A DNA stretch of 34,682 nt from JAGNEJ01 sp043757865 (GTDB taxonomy: Bacteria; Verrucomicrobiota; Verrucomicrobiia; Verrucomicrobiales; V1-33), in contig JAYVOP010000031.1 in the NCBI GenBank assembly GCA_043757865.1, positions 1 to 34,682 of the forward strand, given 5' to 3'. Under the pieces are notes generated by a model, which saw only the letters and a list, made by a program, of their open reading frames with translations, had not been told where the DNA came from and searched no databases. Shown here one piece after another: positions 1 to 7,642 of the stretch; the first letter of the stretch is position 1; each line of letters begins with the position of its first letter. A program made the translations under genes and the position numbers.

Positions 1-1039
1 CGCCGGCAGTGTTGTTCGGTCGCTTGCCGCCGAGTTCGATGGTGCCGTCGGACACGTATTCACCGCCACCGCCCTTGGCACAGAAGCCGTAGTCCTCGAG
101 CTGCAGCAGGGTGGTGAAGGTGAAGGCGTCGTAGGAGCCGGTGACGTCAATGTCCTCCGGGCCGACACCTGCATTCGGCCACAGAATATTCCGCGCGTAA
201 TGTCCGGCGACCGTCGAGATTGGCCCGCTCTGATAATGCAGATGGATGTCGCCGCGCGGCTTGCATACGCGCCCCGCGACCGACTGGATGACCGCCGGTT
301 TGTGTGGGCAATCCCGTGCGCGATCGATGCGTGTGACGATGATGCAGGTGGCGTTGTCAGTTTCAACACAGCAGTCGAGCAGGTGCAGGGGCTTGCAGAT
401 CATGCGCGAGGACAATACGTCATCGATGCTGTAGCGCTTCTTGTAGAACGCTTTGGGATTGTTCGACGCATGTTTACTGTGCGCGACCTTGACCGCCGCG
501 ACCTGCGCTGAGGTCGTGCCATAGTCGTACATATGACGCATGAAGGTCGGCGCGAATAGCTGACCGGCGCTCTGCCAGCCATAGGCGCGGTGATGAATCT
601 GGTCGCCGATAATGGGCGCCGCCGAGCGCGCGCCGGTGCCGCCGATGCGCACCTGCGAAAAGCCGTTCATGGCACGGTAAATGGCCACCGTATTGCACAT
701 GCCGGCTTCGATCACGCCCATCGCAATGCCGACCAGGCACTCGGTCGAGGAGCCGCCGCCGTGAATATCCGTGTAGAAATTGAGGCGGATGCCTAAGTCA
801 TTGGCGACGTGGGGTGCGAAGGTCGAGTCGTTGCCCGAATAGCTCAACATGCCATCGATGTCGGCGGCGGTCATGCCGGCATCGGCAATCGCGTTGCCGA
901 CCGCCCAGGTCGCGAGCGAACGGGTGGTCTGATCAGAACCACGCCGGTAACTGGTTTCGCCGACCCCGCAGATCGCGTACTTGCCACGCAGATGGCGCGA
1001 TGATGAAGTGTCCATCTCGCCGGAATTGGATAAGGCCAT
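1..1039 (-). CDS. Thiolase-like (SCP2/lipid-transfer type) protein, 3' end cut by window edge
   Basis: Reading the minus strand from the ATG at 1037-1039 gives an open frame of 346 codons that leaves the window at base 1 without a stop. The product begins MALSNSGEMDTSSSRHLRGK and shows the layout of thiolase-fold lipid-transfer proteins: an N-terminal KYAICGVGETSYRRGS strand, then DAGMTAADIDGML, then a glycine/serine-rich HGGGSST turn where classical thiolases carry the nucleophilic Cys. No Cys is at that exact turn (one follows two residues later), so classical acetyl-CoA acyltransfer is doubtful. Such proteins usually act in fatty-acid, steroid or CoA-ester breakdown and lie next to acyl-CoA dehydrogenases, as here: the gene follows the dehydrogenase segment by 110 bases on the same strand. 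Codon use is strongly G/C-ending and CTAG is absent, unlike the rest of the window, so it probably comes from another lineage. Confidence 0.8.
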   Translation of the reverse strand, partial: MALSNSGEMDTSSSRHLRGKYAICGVGETSYRRGSDQTTRSLATWAVGNAIADAGMTAADIDGMLSYSGNDSTFAPHVANDLGIRLNFYTDIHGGGSSTECLVGIAMGVIEAGMCNTVAIYRAMNGFSQVRIGGTGARSAAPIIGDQIHHRAYGWQSAGQLFAPTFMRHMYDYGTTSAQVAAVKVAHSKHASNNPKAFYKKRYSIDDVLSSRMICKPLHLLDCCVETDNATCIIVTRIDRARDCPHKPAVIQSVAGRVCKPRGDIHLHYQSGPISTVAGHYARNILWPNAGVGPEDIDVTGSYDAFTFTTLLQLEDYGFCAKGGGGEYVSDGTIELGGKRPNNTAG

Positions 1040-1149
1040 GACGGTGATGTCTCCCCAAGCGGTTTATGTCAGCACGCGGTGTGCCCACTGGTCACGCCGT
1101 GCGAAGGCGAGCTTTTTGAATATTCAGCATAGCACCGGTGCGCAAGGAT

Positions 1150-2514
1150 TCAGCGCCGCCCATCCAGTATGCGCCGCGCGATAGTCATGCGATGCACTTC
1201 TGTCGGCCCCTCGTAGATGCGCATGGTACGCACCTTGGTCGCCAACAATTGCAGCGGCATTTCCTTGGTCATGCCCATTGCGCCGTAAGCCTGCATGGCG
1301 TGGTCGATGGCATCGCTCGCCATCTCCGTGGCGAAGACCTTGATCATCGAAGCCTCGGTGCGTACATCGCGGCCGGCATCCTGTTTGGCGGCCGCATCGA
1401 GCACCATGAGACGGCAGGCATGGATGCGGGTTGCGATGTCAGCCACCCACCACTGGATGGCTTGGCGGTCTGCGAGCAGCGCGCCGAAGGTGCTGCGGCT
1501 GCGCGCCTGCTCGGTCAAGAGCGCGAGCGCGCGGACTGCCATGCCGGTACACCACGCGCCGATCTGGAGGCGGCGGATGGTCAGGCGCAATTGCATTGGG
1601 GCGAAACCCTGGCCGATCTCACCGAGTAGCTGCGCGGCCGGCACGCGACAATTATCGAACACCACCATGAGTTCTGCTATGGCATCCACGATGATCCGCA
1701 CGGAATCGGGATACTCCGCCCGGATATATAACACGCCATTTTCTGCCCCGGCATACCAGCCAGCCACCATCATGCCTAACAGCACGCTGTGCGGCTGTTG
1801 CTCCATCAAATATTTGTCAATATACGCTCCGGGATCGCCCTCGTCGGCATTGCAGACGATGTATTTTACGTCGCCAGCAGCCTCTCGGCAGGATTGCCAT
1901 TTGAAATGCAGCGGAAAGCCCGCGCCCCCACGGCCCCGCAGTTTGGCTTCCTTTAATTCCGCAGCCAGTGCCTCCCGATTCCCCTCGGCTAGCAGCTTCC
2001 TAAATGGAGCGTAATACGCATCCACACCTGGAAATGGAGCCGTCAACTGAGCTGGCTGAAGGTGCGAGACCACCGCATACCGATCCTCTGCATCCCCTGT
2101 CCCTGTGGTTACTAACGTGGTCACCTGCGTCTCCGTCAGCCCGCTGTAGTTCTGGCCTTGATACTGAAACGCCCCGCCTTGATGACAGCGCCCCAGGCAA
2201 CAGATATGCCCGATTTCCTGCTCCGTAAAATTTCGGGCTAAGTCATGGTGCAGTTTCTCCTGAGTCCGTGCGCAGAGACAAGCGGAGCCATTGCAGACAA
2301 ACACTTTTTTGTGCGCATTTTCCGCCTTCAGGAAATCATACGAGGACACCGCTCCCAGGGTAACCGCATTTCCAAAGAGGGATTCCTCGCCCAACTTGCA
2401 CACCGTGCTGGTGGTCTCGGCGGCACCATCTTGATCCGCCGCTTCGACCATGCGTTCAAAGAGGTTTTTGGAGATGCCTTGGCGATAGGACAGTGAGCTG
2501 AGGTTTTTGGACAT
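1150..2514 (-). CDS. Chimeric ORF: NuoE/NuoF-like N-terminus fused to acyl-CoA dehydrogenase C-terminus
   Basis: One uninterrupted 454-codon frame joins two unrelated enzymes. Residues about 70-135 are a thioredoxin-like 2Fe-2S domain (NuoE type) with cysteines C74-x4-C79 and C106-x3-C110. Residues about 190-278 are the FMN-binding start of a NuoF/HoxF/FDH-beta subunit, with RGRGGAGFP, CNADEGDPGAYIDK, PHSV and YIRAEYP. At about residue 278 the NuoF homology stops. From VVFDNCRVPA to the end the protein is the C-terminal half of an acyl-CoA dehydrogenase, with the helical bundle, AMQAYGAMGMTKE and the YEGPTEVHR segment holding the usual catalytic Glu. The NuoF C-terminal 4Fe-4S domain and the dehydrogenase N-terminal and beta domains are both missing, so neither activity is expected to be intact. 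Base composition changes at the same point. A misassembled contig is the simplest reading; a genuine recombination product is possible. Confidence 0.85.
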   Translation of the reverse strand: MSKNLSSLSYRQGISKNLFERMVEAADQDGAAETTSTVCKLGEESLFGNAVTLGAVSSYDFLKAENAHKKVFVCNGSACLCARTQEKLHHDLARNFTEQEIGHICCLGRCHQGGAFQYQGQNYSGLTETQVTTLVTTGTGDAEDRYAVVSHLQPAQLTAPFPGVDAYYAPFRKLLAEGNREALAAELKEAKLRGRGGAGFPLHFKWQSCREAAGDVKYIVCNADEGDPGAYIDKYLMEQQPHSVLLGMMVAGWYAGAENGVLYIRAEYPDSVRIIVDAIAELMVVFDNCRVPAAQLLGEIGQGFAPMQLRLTIRRLQIGAWCTGMAVRALALLTEQARSRSTFGALLADRQAIQWWVADIATRIHACRLMVLDAAAKQDAGRDVRTEASMIKVFATEMASDAIDHAMQAYGAMGMTKEMPLQLLATKVRTMRIYEGPTEVHRMTIARRILDGRR

Positions 2515-2642
2515 GCGGAAGCGGGAAGGGTAGCGAACGCGCGAATGATAGTGAAACGGAGCCCCGCCGCAAGAACATAAGCGGGCCGCCCTCCCTTATT
2601 TTCATTTACATCTTCCCCCGCGCTGGCCATAGCTAGCCGCCT

Positions 2643-5381
2643 ATGGCTGACTCTCCCTCACATCGACTTTTTCTTTTGGATGGTATGGCGCTCGTTTATC
2701 GGGCGCATTTTGCGTTTATGGTGCGTCCGATTATGACCTCCCAGGGGCTGAATACCTCGGCGGTCTATGGCTTTGCTAACACGTTGATAGAGCTATTGAA
2801 AAATGAGCGTCCCACGCACCTAGCCGTAATCTTCGATACCGCCGCACCCACCGCCCGGCATGTGGCGTTCCCCGCCTACAAGGCCCAGCGGGAATTGATG
2901 CCCGAGGATCTGAGCAGAGCGCTGCCGTATGTGAAACGCCTCATTGAAGCGTTCAATATCAGCGTCATTAGCCTGGATGGCTATGAGGCGGACGACATCA
3001 TTGGCACGTTGGCTCGGCAGGCGGAGGCGTTAGGTGACTATGCAACTTATATGGTCACGCCGGATAAAGATTTTGCGCAGTTGGTGGACGAACGCACTTT
3101 TATTTATAAGCCCGGTCGGCAGGGCAGCGAGCATGAGATTATTGATGTGGCCAAGGTGCGCGAATATTGGCTGGTAGCGGATCCGATCCAGGTCATCGAT
3201 GTCCTCGCGCTGTGGGGAGATGTCTCTGATAACATTCCCGGTGTGCCCGGCATCGGAGAAAAGACGGCTAAGGCCTTGATCCAAAAGTATGGCACCGTGG
3301 AGAATATTTTGGCCAATACAGATCAACTCAAAGGGAAGCAGAAGGAGAACGTAGAAGGCTTCCGGGAAGGGCTGGCGTTAAGCAAGCGACTGACGACCAT
3401 CGACACCGCCGTGCCGATCACGCAGACGGTGGAATCCTTGCTACTACAGCCGCTAGACGAGGCCGCAGTACAGGCGATGCTGGTGGAACTAGAGTTCAAT
3501 CAGTTGGGCCGCCGCCTGTTCGGCGGAGAGTTCAAGGCTGGGCGAGGTCATCGCGAGGAAGGGGCGGCACCAGAGGCCATTCCCGCTGGCGTAGCGGTGT
3601 TGAAGTGTCTGACGGACACGCCGCATGACTATCGCGAAATTTCTCTAGCCGATGGGGAAATCTCGCTTCCGCCGTGTGCAGCCCTGGCCTTAGATGTGGA
3701 CCACACCACCAGCCGTCCCAGCCGCCTACGAGGCGTGGGATTAGCCTGGGAAGCTGGTCGGGCTGCCTATGTGAACTGTGAACAGGGGCTGCCTACGGAG
3801 CTGCGACAGTGGTTAGAAAATGCGGATGTTACCAAGCTCGGCTATGATGCGAAAAGTCAATTTAGCCACCTGCTCTGGCTGAATCTCCAGCCCGCTGGCC
3901 CCTGGCATGATCTGCTGTTAGCCCAAGCCATAGCCGAGCCCGAGCAGAGGGCCACGCTGGGCTATCTAGCAGAAGCCCACCTCGGCTACACCCTGACCGC
4001 TCCCGCTACGACGACGGCTACGGGAGATCTCCTGGACCTAGAAACCAGCCCGGAAACGACCGCCCGCCAAGAGCGCGTGATGGAGCAGGCAGACCTCGTT
4101 TGGCAACTCCACCCCCGCCTCCTGGAGCGCGTGGAGCAGACCAATCAACAGCGCGTTTATCACGAGATCGAACTCCCTCTGATGCCCATTCTAGCAACGA
4201 TGGAGCACACGGGCATCAAGATCGACCCTGTGGCTTTAGCAGAGTTAGGAGAAAAACTCTCTGCCCAAATCTCCCTCCTAGAAACGAGCATCCAGGCGCT
4301 CGCAGGACAGAATTTCAATCTCAACTCCCCCAAGCAACTGGGGCAGATTCTGTTTGAGCAAATGAAACTGATGGCTAAACCTAAGAAAACGAAAACGGGT
4401 CAATATGTAACTAATGAGGAAGTGCTCCAAGAACTCGTTTCCGCACATCCCATCGTCGCGCAAATCTTAGAATACCGGGAAGCTACGAAACTGAAGAATA
4501 CGTATGTGGATGCGCTGCCGTATGCCCTGCATCCCATAACAGGTCGTGTGCATACCACTTATCACCAAGCTAGCACGGCCACCGGACGGCTGGCTTCGAA
4601 TCATCCTAACTTACAGAATATCCCGATTCGCAGTGAACAAGGCCGGGAGATCCGTCGGGGATTCGTGGCGGGCCAGCCGGATTGGATTCTTATCTCTGCT
4701 GACTATAGCCAGATAGAACTACGCGTCATGGCCTCCCTGAGTGGAGATCGGGCCATGCAAGAAGCCTTTGTTCAGCAGGAGGACATCCACTCCGCCACTG
4801 CCGCGCGCGTCTTTGGCGTCATGCCTGCGTTCGTAGATAGTGAGATGCGCAGAACGGCTAAAATGGTGAACTTCGGCATCATTTATGGCATTAGCGCCTT
4901 TGGGTTAGCACAACGTCTAGGTCAACCGCGCGGTGAGTGTCAACGCCTCATAGACGAGTATTTCGTGCAATACCCTGGCGTGAAAAATTTCATGGAGCAG
5001 ACCATCGCTCAAGCCCAGGCCCAAGGCTACGTGGAGACGATCACGGGCCGCCGCCGTTATCTGCGGGATATTAATTCTGCCAATGCCACGGTACGTAAAG
5101 CGGCCGAGCGCACCGCAATTAATACCCCCATTCAGGGCACCGCTGCGGATATGATTAAACTAGCCATGGGCGCGACCGCTCGCGCCCTAGCCGCCTCTCG
5201 CTTCCAAGCGCGGCTGCTCTTGCAAGTACACGATGAGCTAGTGTTGGAAGCGCCCGCCACGGAGCTAGCTGCCGTGCAAGCCCTGGTGCAGCAAGCGATG
5301 CAGGAGGCGTTGCCCCTACCCGGTGTGCCCATCCAAATTGATTTTGGCCATGGTTATGATTGGAAACAGGCTCACGCTTAA
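2643..5381 (+). CDS. polA: DNA polymerase I
   Basis: Full-length family A DNA polymerase (912 aa) for replication primer removal and repair. Residues 1-290 are the 5' nuclease domain (GYEADDIIGTLA, TPDKDFAQLV, GDVSDNIPGVPGIGEKTA). Residues about 340-500 occupy the place of the 3'-5' proofreading domain. The rest is the polymerase, with motif A DYSQIELRVMA (Asp687), motif B RRTAKMVNFGIIYG (from about 735) and motif C QVHDELVLE (Asp864). The proofreading motifs are degenerate: DVD at 351-353 instead of DxE, and Gln406 in place of the catalytic Asp of Exo II. Only Asp484 of Exo III remains. Proofreading is therefore probably lost, as in many bacterial PolA proteins. The start is the ATG in context CCTATG with no Shine-Dalgarno. 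It is divergent from the chimeric gene, with 128 bases between them. Confidence 0.98.
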   Translation: MADSPSHRLFLLDGMALVYRAHFAFMVRPIMTSQGLNTSAVYGFANTLIELLKNERPTHLAVIFDTAAPTARHVAFPAYKAQRELMPEDLSRALPYVKRLIEAFNISVISLDGYEADDIIGTLARQAEALGDYATYMVTPDKDFAQLVDERTFIYKPGRQGSEHEIIDVAKVREYWLVADPIQVIDVLALWGDVSDNIPGVPGIGEKTAKALIQKYGTVENILANTDQLKGKQKENVEGFREGLALSKRLTTIDTAVPITQTVESLLLQPLDEAAVQAMLVELEFNQLGRRLFGGEFKAGRGHREEGAAPEAIPAGVAVLKCLTDTPHDYREISLADGEISLPPCAALALDVDHTTSRPSRLRGVGLAWEAGRAAYVNCEQGLPTELRQWLENADVTKLGYDAKSQFSHLLWLNLQPAGPWHDLLLAQAIAEPEQRATLGYLAEAHLGYTLTAPATTTATGDLLDLETSPETTARQERVMEQADLVWQLHPRLLERVEQTNQQRVYHEIELPLMPILATMEHTGIKIDPVALAELGEKLSAQISLLETSIQALAGQNFNLNSPKQLGQILFEQMKLMAKPKKTKTGQYVTNEEVLQELVSAHPIVAQILEYREATKLKNTYVDALPYALHPITGRVHTTYHQASTATGRLASNHPNLQNIPIRSEQGREIRRGFVAGQPDWILISADYSQIELRVMASLSGDRAMQEAFVQQEDIHSATAARVFGVMPAFVDSEMRRTAKMVNFGIIYGISAFGLAQRLGQPRGECQRLIDEYFVQYPGVKNFMEQTIAQAQAQGYVETITGRRRYLRDINSANATVRKAAERTAINTPIQGTAADMIKLAMGATARALAASRFQARLLLQVHDELVLEAPATELAAVQALVQQAMQEALPLPGVPIQIDFGHGYDWKQAHA

Positions 5382-5400
5382 CTTAGCACGCCATCAGAGG

Positions 5401-5448
5401 ACATGTAAAAAAGTTCATAGCTGCGGCCCTTTTCCATTTTTTACTTGT
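5401..5448. repeat. AT-rich inverted repeat after polA
   Basis: ACATGTAAAAAA (5401-5412) and TTTTTTACTTGT (5437-5448) are inverted copies matching at 11 of 12 positions, with 24 bases between them. It starts 19 bases after the polA stop. It could be a weak, U-tract-containing terminator for polA, or an operator: the right arm overlaps the proposed -35 box of the next gene. Confidence 0.5.
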
Positions 5449-5473
5449 CATAGAGAAAATCCACCTATTTAAT
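5445..5473 (+). promoter_or_regulatory. Candidate sigma70-like promoter for the 131-aa gene
   Basis: TTGTCA (5445-5450) and TTTAAT (5468-5473) are separated by 17 bases, close to the TTGACA/TATAAT consensus. The predicted transcript would start near 5480 and carry a leader of roughly 55 bases. The leader contains a perfect palindrome, CGCTTTT-TT-AAAAGCG at 5483-5498, which could be an operator or a leader hairpin. Pattern reading only. Confidence 0.4.
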
Positions 5474-5535
5474 GCGGACGTGCGCTTTTTTAAAAGCGTT
5501 TATTACCAAACCCTGTAACTCTTATTACTTAGATT

Positions 5536-5931
5536 ATGAATTCTACCAACCAATCAGAAAAGATACTAGATAAGCATATTGCTGCACTTGAAGAAAAACT
5601 GGCGGACCTCCGCAAAAAGAAACTGGTGCTCCTGCAAACCCGGATGAAAGAGGCCGAAAGCGCAGTGCGCGCCATGCAATCTAACCTTACGGGTACCCCA
5701 GGTCGTCGCTCTAAAGGAACTGGCCGCAGTGGTCCACGCGGACCTCGCATGTCCGATGAAGAAGTGCTCGAAAAACTCACTAAAGTAGTAAAGGCATCCG
5801 GTTCCGAGGGGATCTCGGCCCGCGCAGCAGCGGAACAAGCGGGCGTCTTTTATCTGCGTGCGATTAAGGCCATGGCCACTGGTTTCCGTAAGACGGGCGC
5901 GGCCAAATGGACCCGCTACTTTGTTAAATAA
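5536..5931 (+). CDS. Small basic protein with coiled coil and probable DNA-binding C-terminus
   Basis: Not recognised as a named family. The 131 residues divide into three parts. Residues 5-50 form a charged, heptad-like helix (KHIAALEEKLADLRKKK) suited to dimerisation. Residues 52-72 are a Gly/Arg/Ser/Pro linker (PGRRSKGTGRSGPRGPR) resembling nucleic-acid-binding tails. Residues 75-131 look like a small helix-turn-helix or winged-helix unit (ISARAAAEQAGVFYLRAIKAM, ending in GAAKWTRYFVK). The overall plan, an oligomerising helix, flexible basic linker and C-terminal DNA-contact domain, resembles H-NS-like nucleoid proteins without sequence identity to them. I infer a nucleoid-associated or regulatory role. 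It is monocistronic, between a candidate promoter and a strong terminator. No Shine-Dalgarno precedes the ATG. Confidence 0.8.
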   Translation: MNSTNQSEKILDKHIAALEEKLADLRKKKLVLLQTRMKEAESAVRAMQSNLTGTPGRRSKGTGRSGPRGPRMSDEEVLEKLTKVVKASGSEGISARAAAEQAGVFYLRAIKAMATGFRKTGAAKWTRYFVK

Positions 5932-5947
5932 ATAGCCATACCACTCA

Positions 5948-5992
5948 TTAGCTCTGTGCCCCCTCACATGGCGCAGAGCTAATTTGCTTTTT
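5948..5992 (+). terminator. Strong intrinsic terminator after the 131-aa gene
   Basis: TTAGCTCTGTGCC (5948-5960) pairs with GGCGCAGAGCTAA (5970-5982) over 13 positions with one G-T wobble and a 9-base loop, followed by TTTGCTTTTT. It begins 17 bases after the stop codon. Confidence 0.85.
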
Positions 5993-6021
5993 ATGAAGTC
6001 AATGATACGAAGCCTTCGTTC

Positions 6022-6507
6022 ATGTTACCTCATTTTCCTATGTTCTCCCATCCTGCTGACACTTTAATCCACCCTGGGAACGCCAGCCCGAGCCGGGTTG
6101 GTCACGTCGTGTTGATTCATCTTGTGCAGCATTGTGATCACCGAGGGCCATTAGCAGTATTAGGCCAAGACGCCGCAGTGCTGCCCTTTCCGCCGATACG
6201 GATCTTTTTCACTCATCAAACCCAGGGCTACCCCCGCGGAGCTCATGCGCACCGGAAGTGCGCCCAAATCCTCATCTGTGTGGCGGGTACATGCCGGGTG
6301 CTGGTCAAAGATCGGCACCAGGAACAAGAATATTTCCTCACGGGGCCAGAACAAGCGCTCTACGTAGGGCCGTTAGTCTGGGCGGAGCAATACGACCACA
6401 GCACCGATGCAGTGCTGATGGTGCTGGCCTCCCATGCCTATGATGAAGCGGACTACATCCGCGACCACGCGGCGTGGGAGCAGATCGTGCAGCCGTCACA
6501 CCCTTAA
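6022..6507 (+). CDS. FdtA/QdtA-like (WxcM-type) sugar ketoisomerase cupin
   Basis: The protein (161 aa) matches the dTDP-4-oxo-6-deoxyglucose 3,4-ketoisomerase family. It has the cupin metal/substrate segment RGAHAHRKCAQILICVAG, a second strand run LTGPEQALYVGPLVWAEQY, and the family-typical tail AVLMVLASHAYDEADYIRD. These enzymes normally work in deoxy-amino-sugar synthesis for O-antigen or S-layer glycans, next to aminotransferases and glycosyltransferases. None are present here, so the substrate cannot be inferred from context. A second ATG at 6040 lies in the CCTATG context seen at other starts of this genome and would remove six poorly conserved residues. A perfect small hairpin (ACGAA-GCC-TTCGT, 6007-6019) lies directly before the first ATG and could restrict initiation there. 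Confidence 0.85.
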   Translation: MLPHFPMFSHPADTLIHPGNASPSRVGHVVLIHLVQHCDHRGPLAVLGQDAAVLPFPPIRIFFTHQTQGYPRGAHAHRKCAQILICVAGTCRVLVKDRHQEQEYFLTGPEQALYVGPLVWAEQYDHSTDAVLMVLASHAYDEADYIRDHAAWEQIVQPSHP

Positions 6508-6607
6508 GCCAGGGCAGCACGCAGATGAAAAAGATTCCCCCGCGCCCGCCAGGATTTCTCTTTCCATCTTAGAATGAACTGTGCTAAGTGCGCTAGGAAA
6601 ATCACCT

Positions 6608-7108
6608 ATGAAAGAATTCGCATACATCCACGAAGAGGGCACCCTCCCCGAACCACTCGATAAAATCCCCTTCTTCGCTAACTTTGCGGACGGGCATCTC
6701 AATGACATCCTCTATTCCAGCTACTTTATCCAAGCGGACCCGGGAGATGCCATCATCAAGGAAGGGCAGGAGGATGCTCGCATTTTCATCCTCCTCACAG
6801 GGCATTTAGAAGTGGTGAAAAATGGCGAATCTATCGCCAAGATTGATACCTCAGGGGAAATTTTTGGAGAGTTGGCCGTCGTGAGTGATGACACCCGCTC
6901 CGCTTCGGTAGTGGCAAAAACCAGCACGCTCTGCTTGGTGATCGACCAGAAATTCCTCAACGAGATCAAATCCGAGGAAGAAAATCCTGGCTACTATGCA
7001 GCTCTCTACGGGTTCATTTCCCGCGTCCTCGCGGCTAGGCTCAAGACCGCATCCGCTACCATTTCCAAGTTGGAGAAAGAAATCGAGGATCTCCAGGCAC
7101 GCGACTAA
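6608..7108 (+). CDS. Cyclic nucleotide-binding (CNB) domain protein
   Basis: Start chosen at the ATG at 6608, with AGGA at 6595-6598 upstream and CCT directly before it, rather than the in-frame GTG at 6581. The 166 residues are a single CAP_ED domain: LDKIPFFANFADGHLNDIL, then GDAIIKEGQEDARIFILLTGHLEV, then the phosphate-binding cassette FGELAVVSDDTRSASVVA with its Glu and Arg. A C-terminal helix with a coiled-coil tail follows (LKTASATISKLEKEIEDL). There is no C-terminal HTH, so it is not a Crp-type transcription factor; it more likely senses cyclic nucleotide and acts through a partner bound by the coiled coil. It ends three bases before coaC and may be translationally coupled to it. Confidence 0.9.
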   Translation: MKEFAYIHEEGTLPEPLDKIPFFANFADGHLNDILYSSYFIQADPGDAIIKEGQEDARIFILLTGHLEVVKNGESIAKIDTSGEIFGELAVVSDDTRSASVVAKTSTLCLVIDQKFLNEIKSEEENPGYYAALYGFISRVLAARLKTASATISKLEKEIEDLQARD

Positions 7109-7111
7109 CAA

Positions 7112-7642
7112 ATGAAGATCCTCCTCGGCATTACGGGTTCCATTGCCGCTTACAAAGCGGCGGAGCTGGCAAGCCAACTCGTGAAACGCGGGGCCACGGT
7201 TACGGTCGTGATGACGCGGGATGCGCAGGAGTTTATCACCCCCCTCACGCTGCAAACCCTCACCCAACGAGCGGTGGTAACGGACCTCTATGATGAAAAG
7301 GAAAGCTGGCGGCCCGGGCACATCCAGCTGGCGGATGAAGCGGATATGATCCTCATCGCCCCGGCCACGGCCAACTGCCTAGCGAAGCTGGCAGCAGGCA
7401 TTACAGATGATGCGCTCACCGCGATTGCCCTCGCCACACGGGCAAAATTTCTCCATGCCCCTGCCATGAATGGCAAGATGTGGCTGCACCCGGCCACCCA
7501 GCGGAACGTGGCCACGCTGCGCACGTGGGGGCATGATTTCATCGGCCCGGCAGAGGGAATGCTCGCCTGTGGCTACGAGGGCGTTGGTCGCATGTGGCCC
7601 GTGGAAGGCATTGTGGAACGCGTCTTTGGACCCTTAGTCTGA
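7112..7642 (+). CDS. coaC: Phosphopantothenoylcysteine decarboxylase (stand-alone CoaC flavoprotein)
   Basis: Homo-oligomeric flavodoxin-like Cys decarboxylase (176 aa) catalysing decarboxylation of 4'-phosphopantothenoylcysteine in CoA synthesis. Visible signatures are GITGSIAAYKAAELA (FMN phosphate site), HIQLADEADMILIAPATAN with the catalytic-type His, the PAMN motif (APAMNGKMW), and the substrate clamp GMLACGYEGVGRM with the active-site Cys. Length matches the CoaC half of bifunctional CoaBC; the ligase half (CoaB) is absent, since the gene ends in TGA right after the CoaC domain. CoaB must be elsewhere if the call is right. Other flavoprotein decarboxylases (UbiX, EpiD) are alternatives, but the clamp sequence favours CoaC. 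Its last nine bases overlap the convergent gene on the minus strand. Confidence 0.9.
   Translation: MKILLGITGSIAAYKAAELASQLVKRGATVTVVMTRDAQEFITPLTLQTLTQRAVVTDLYDEKESWRPGHIQLADEADMILIAPATANCLAKLAAGITDDALTAIALATRAKFLHAPAMNGKMWLHPATQRNVATLRTWGHDFIGPAEGMLACGYEGVGRMWPVEGIVERVFGPLV

Noticed and set aside
200..1184. Several plus-strand ORFs of 60-100 codons at the left end
   Set aside because: They are antisense to the thiolase-like frame, which has clear family motifs and good codon bias; their own products are low-complexity and Arg/Ala-rich.
6581..6607. GTG start for the cyclic-nucleotide-binding protein
   Set aside because: The ATG at 6608 has an AGGA box and the local CCTATG context, and the added residues do not extend the domain.
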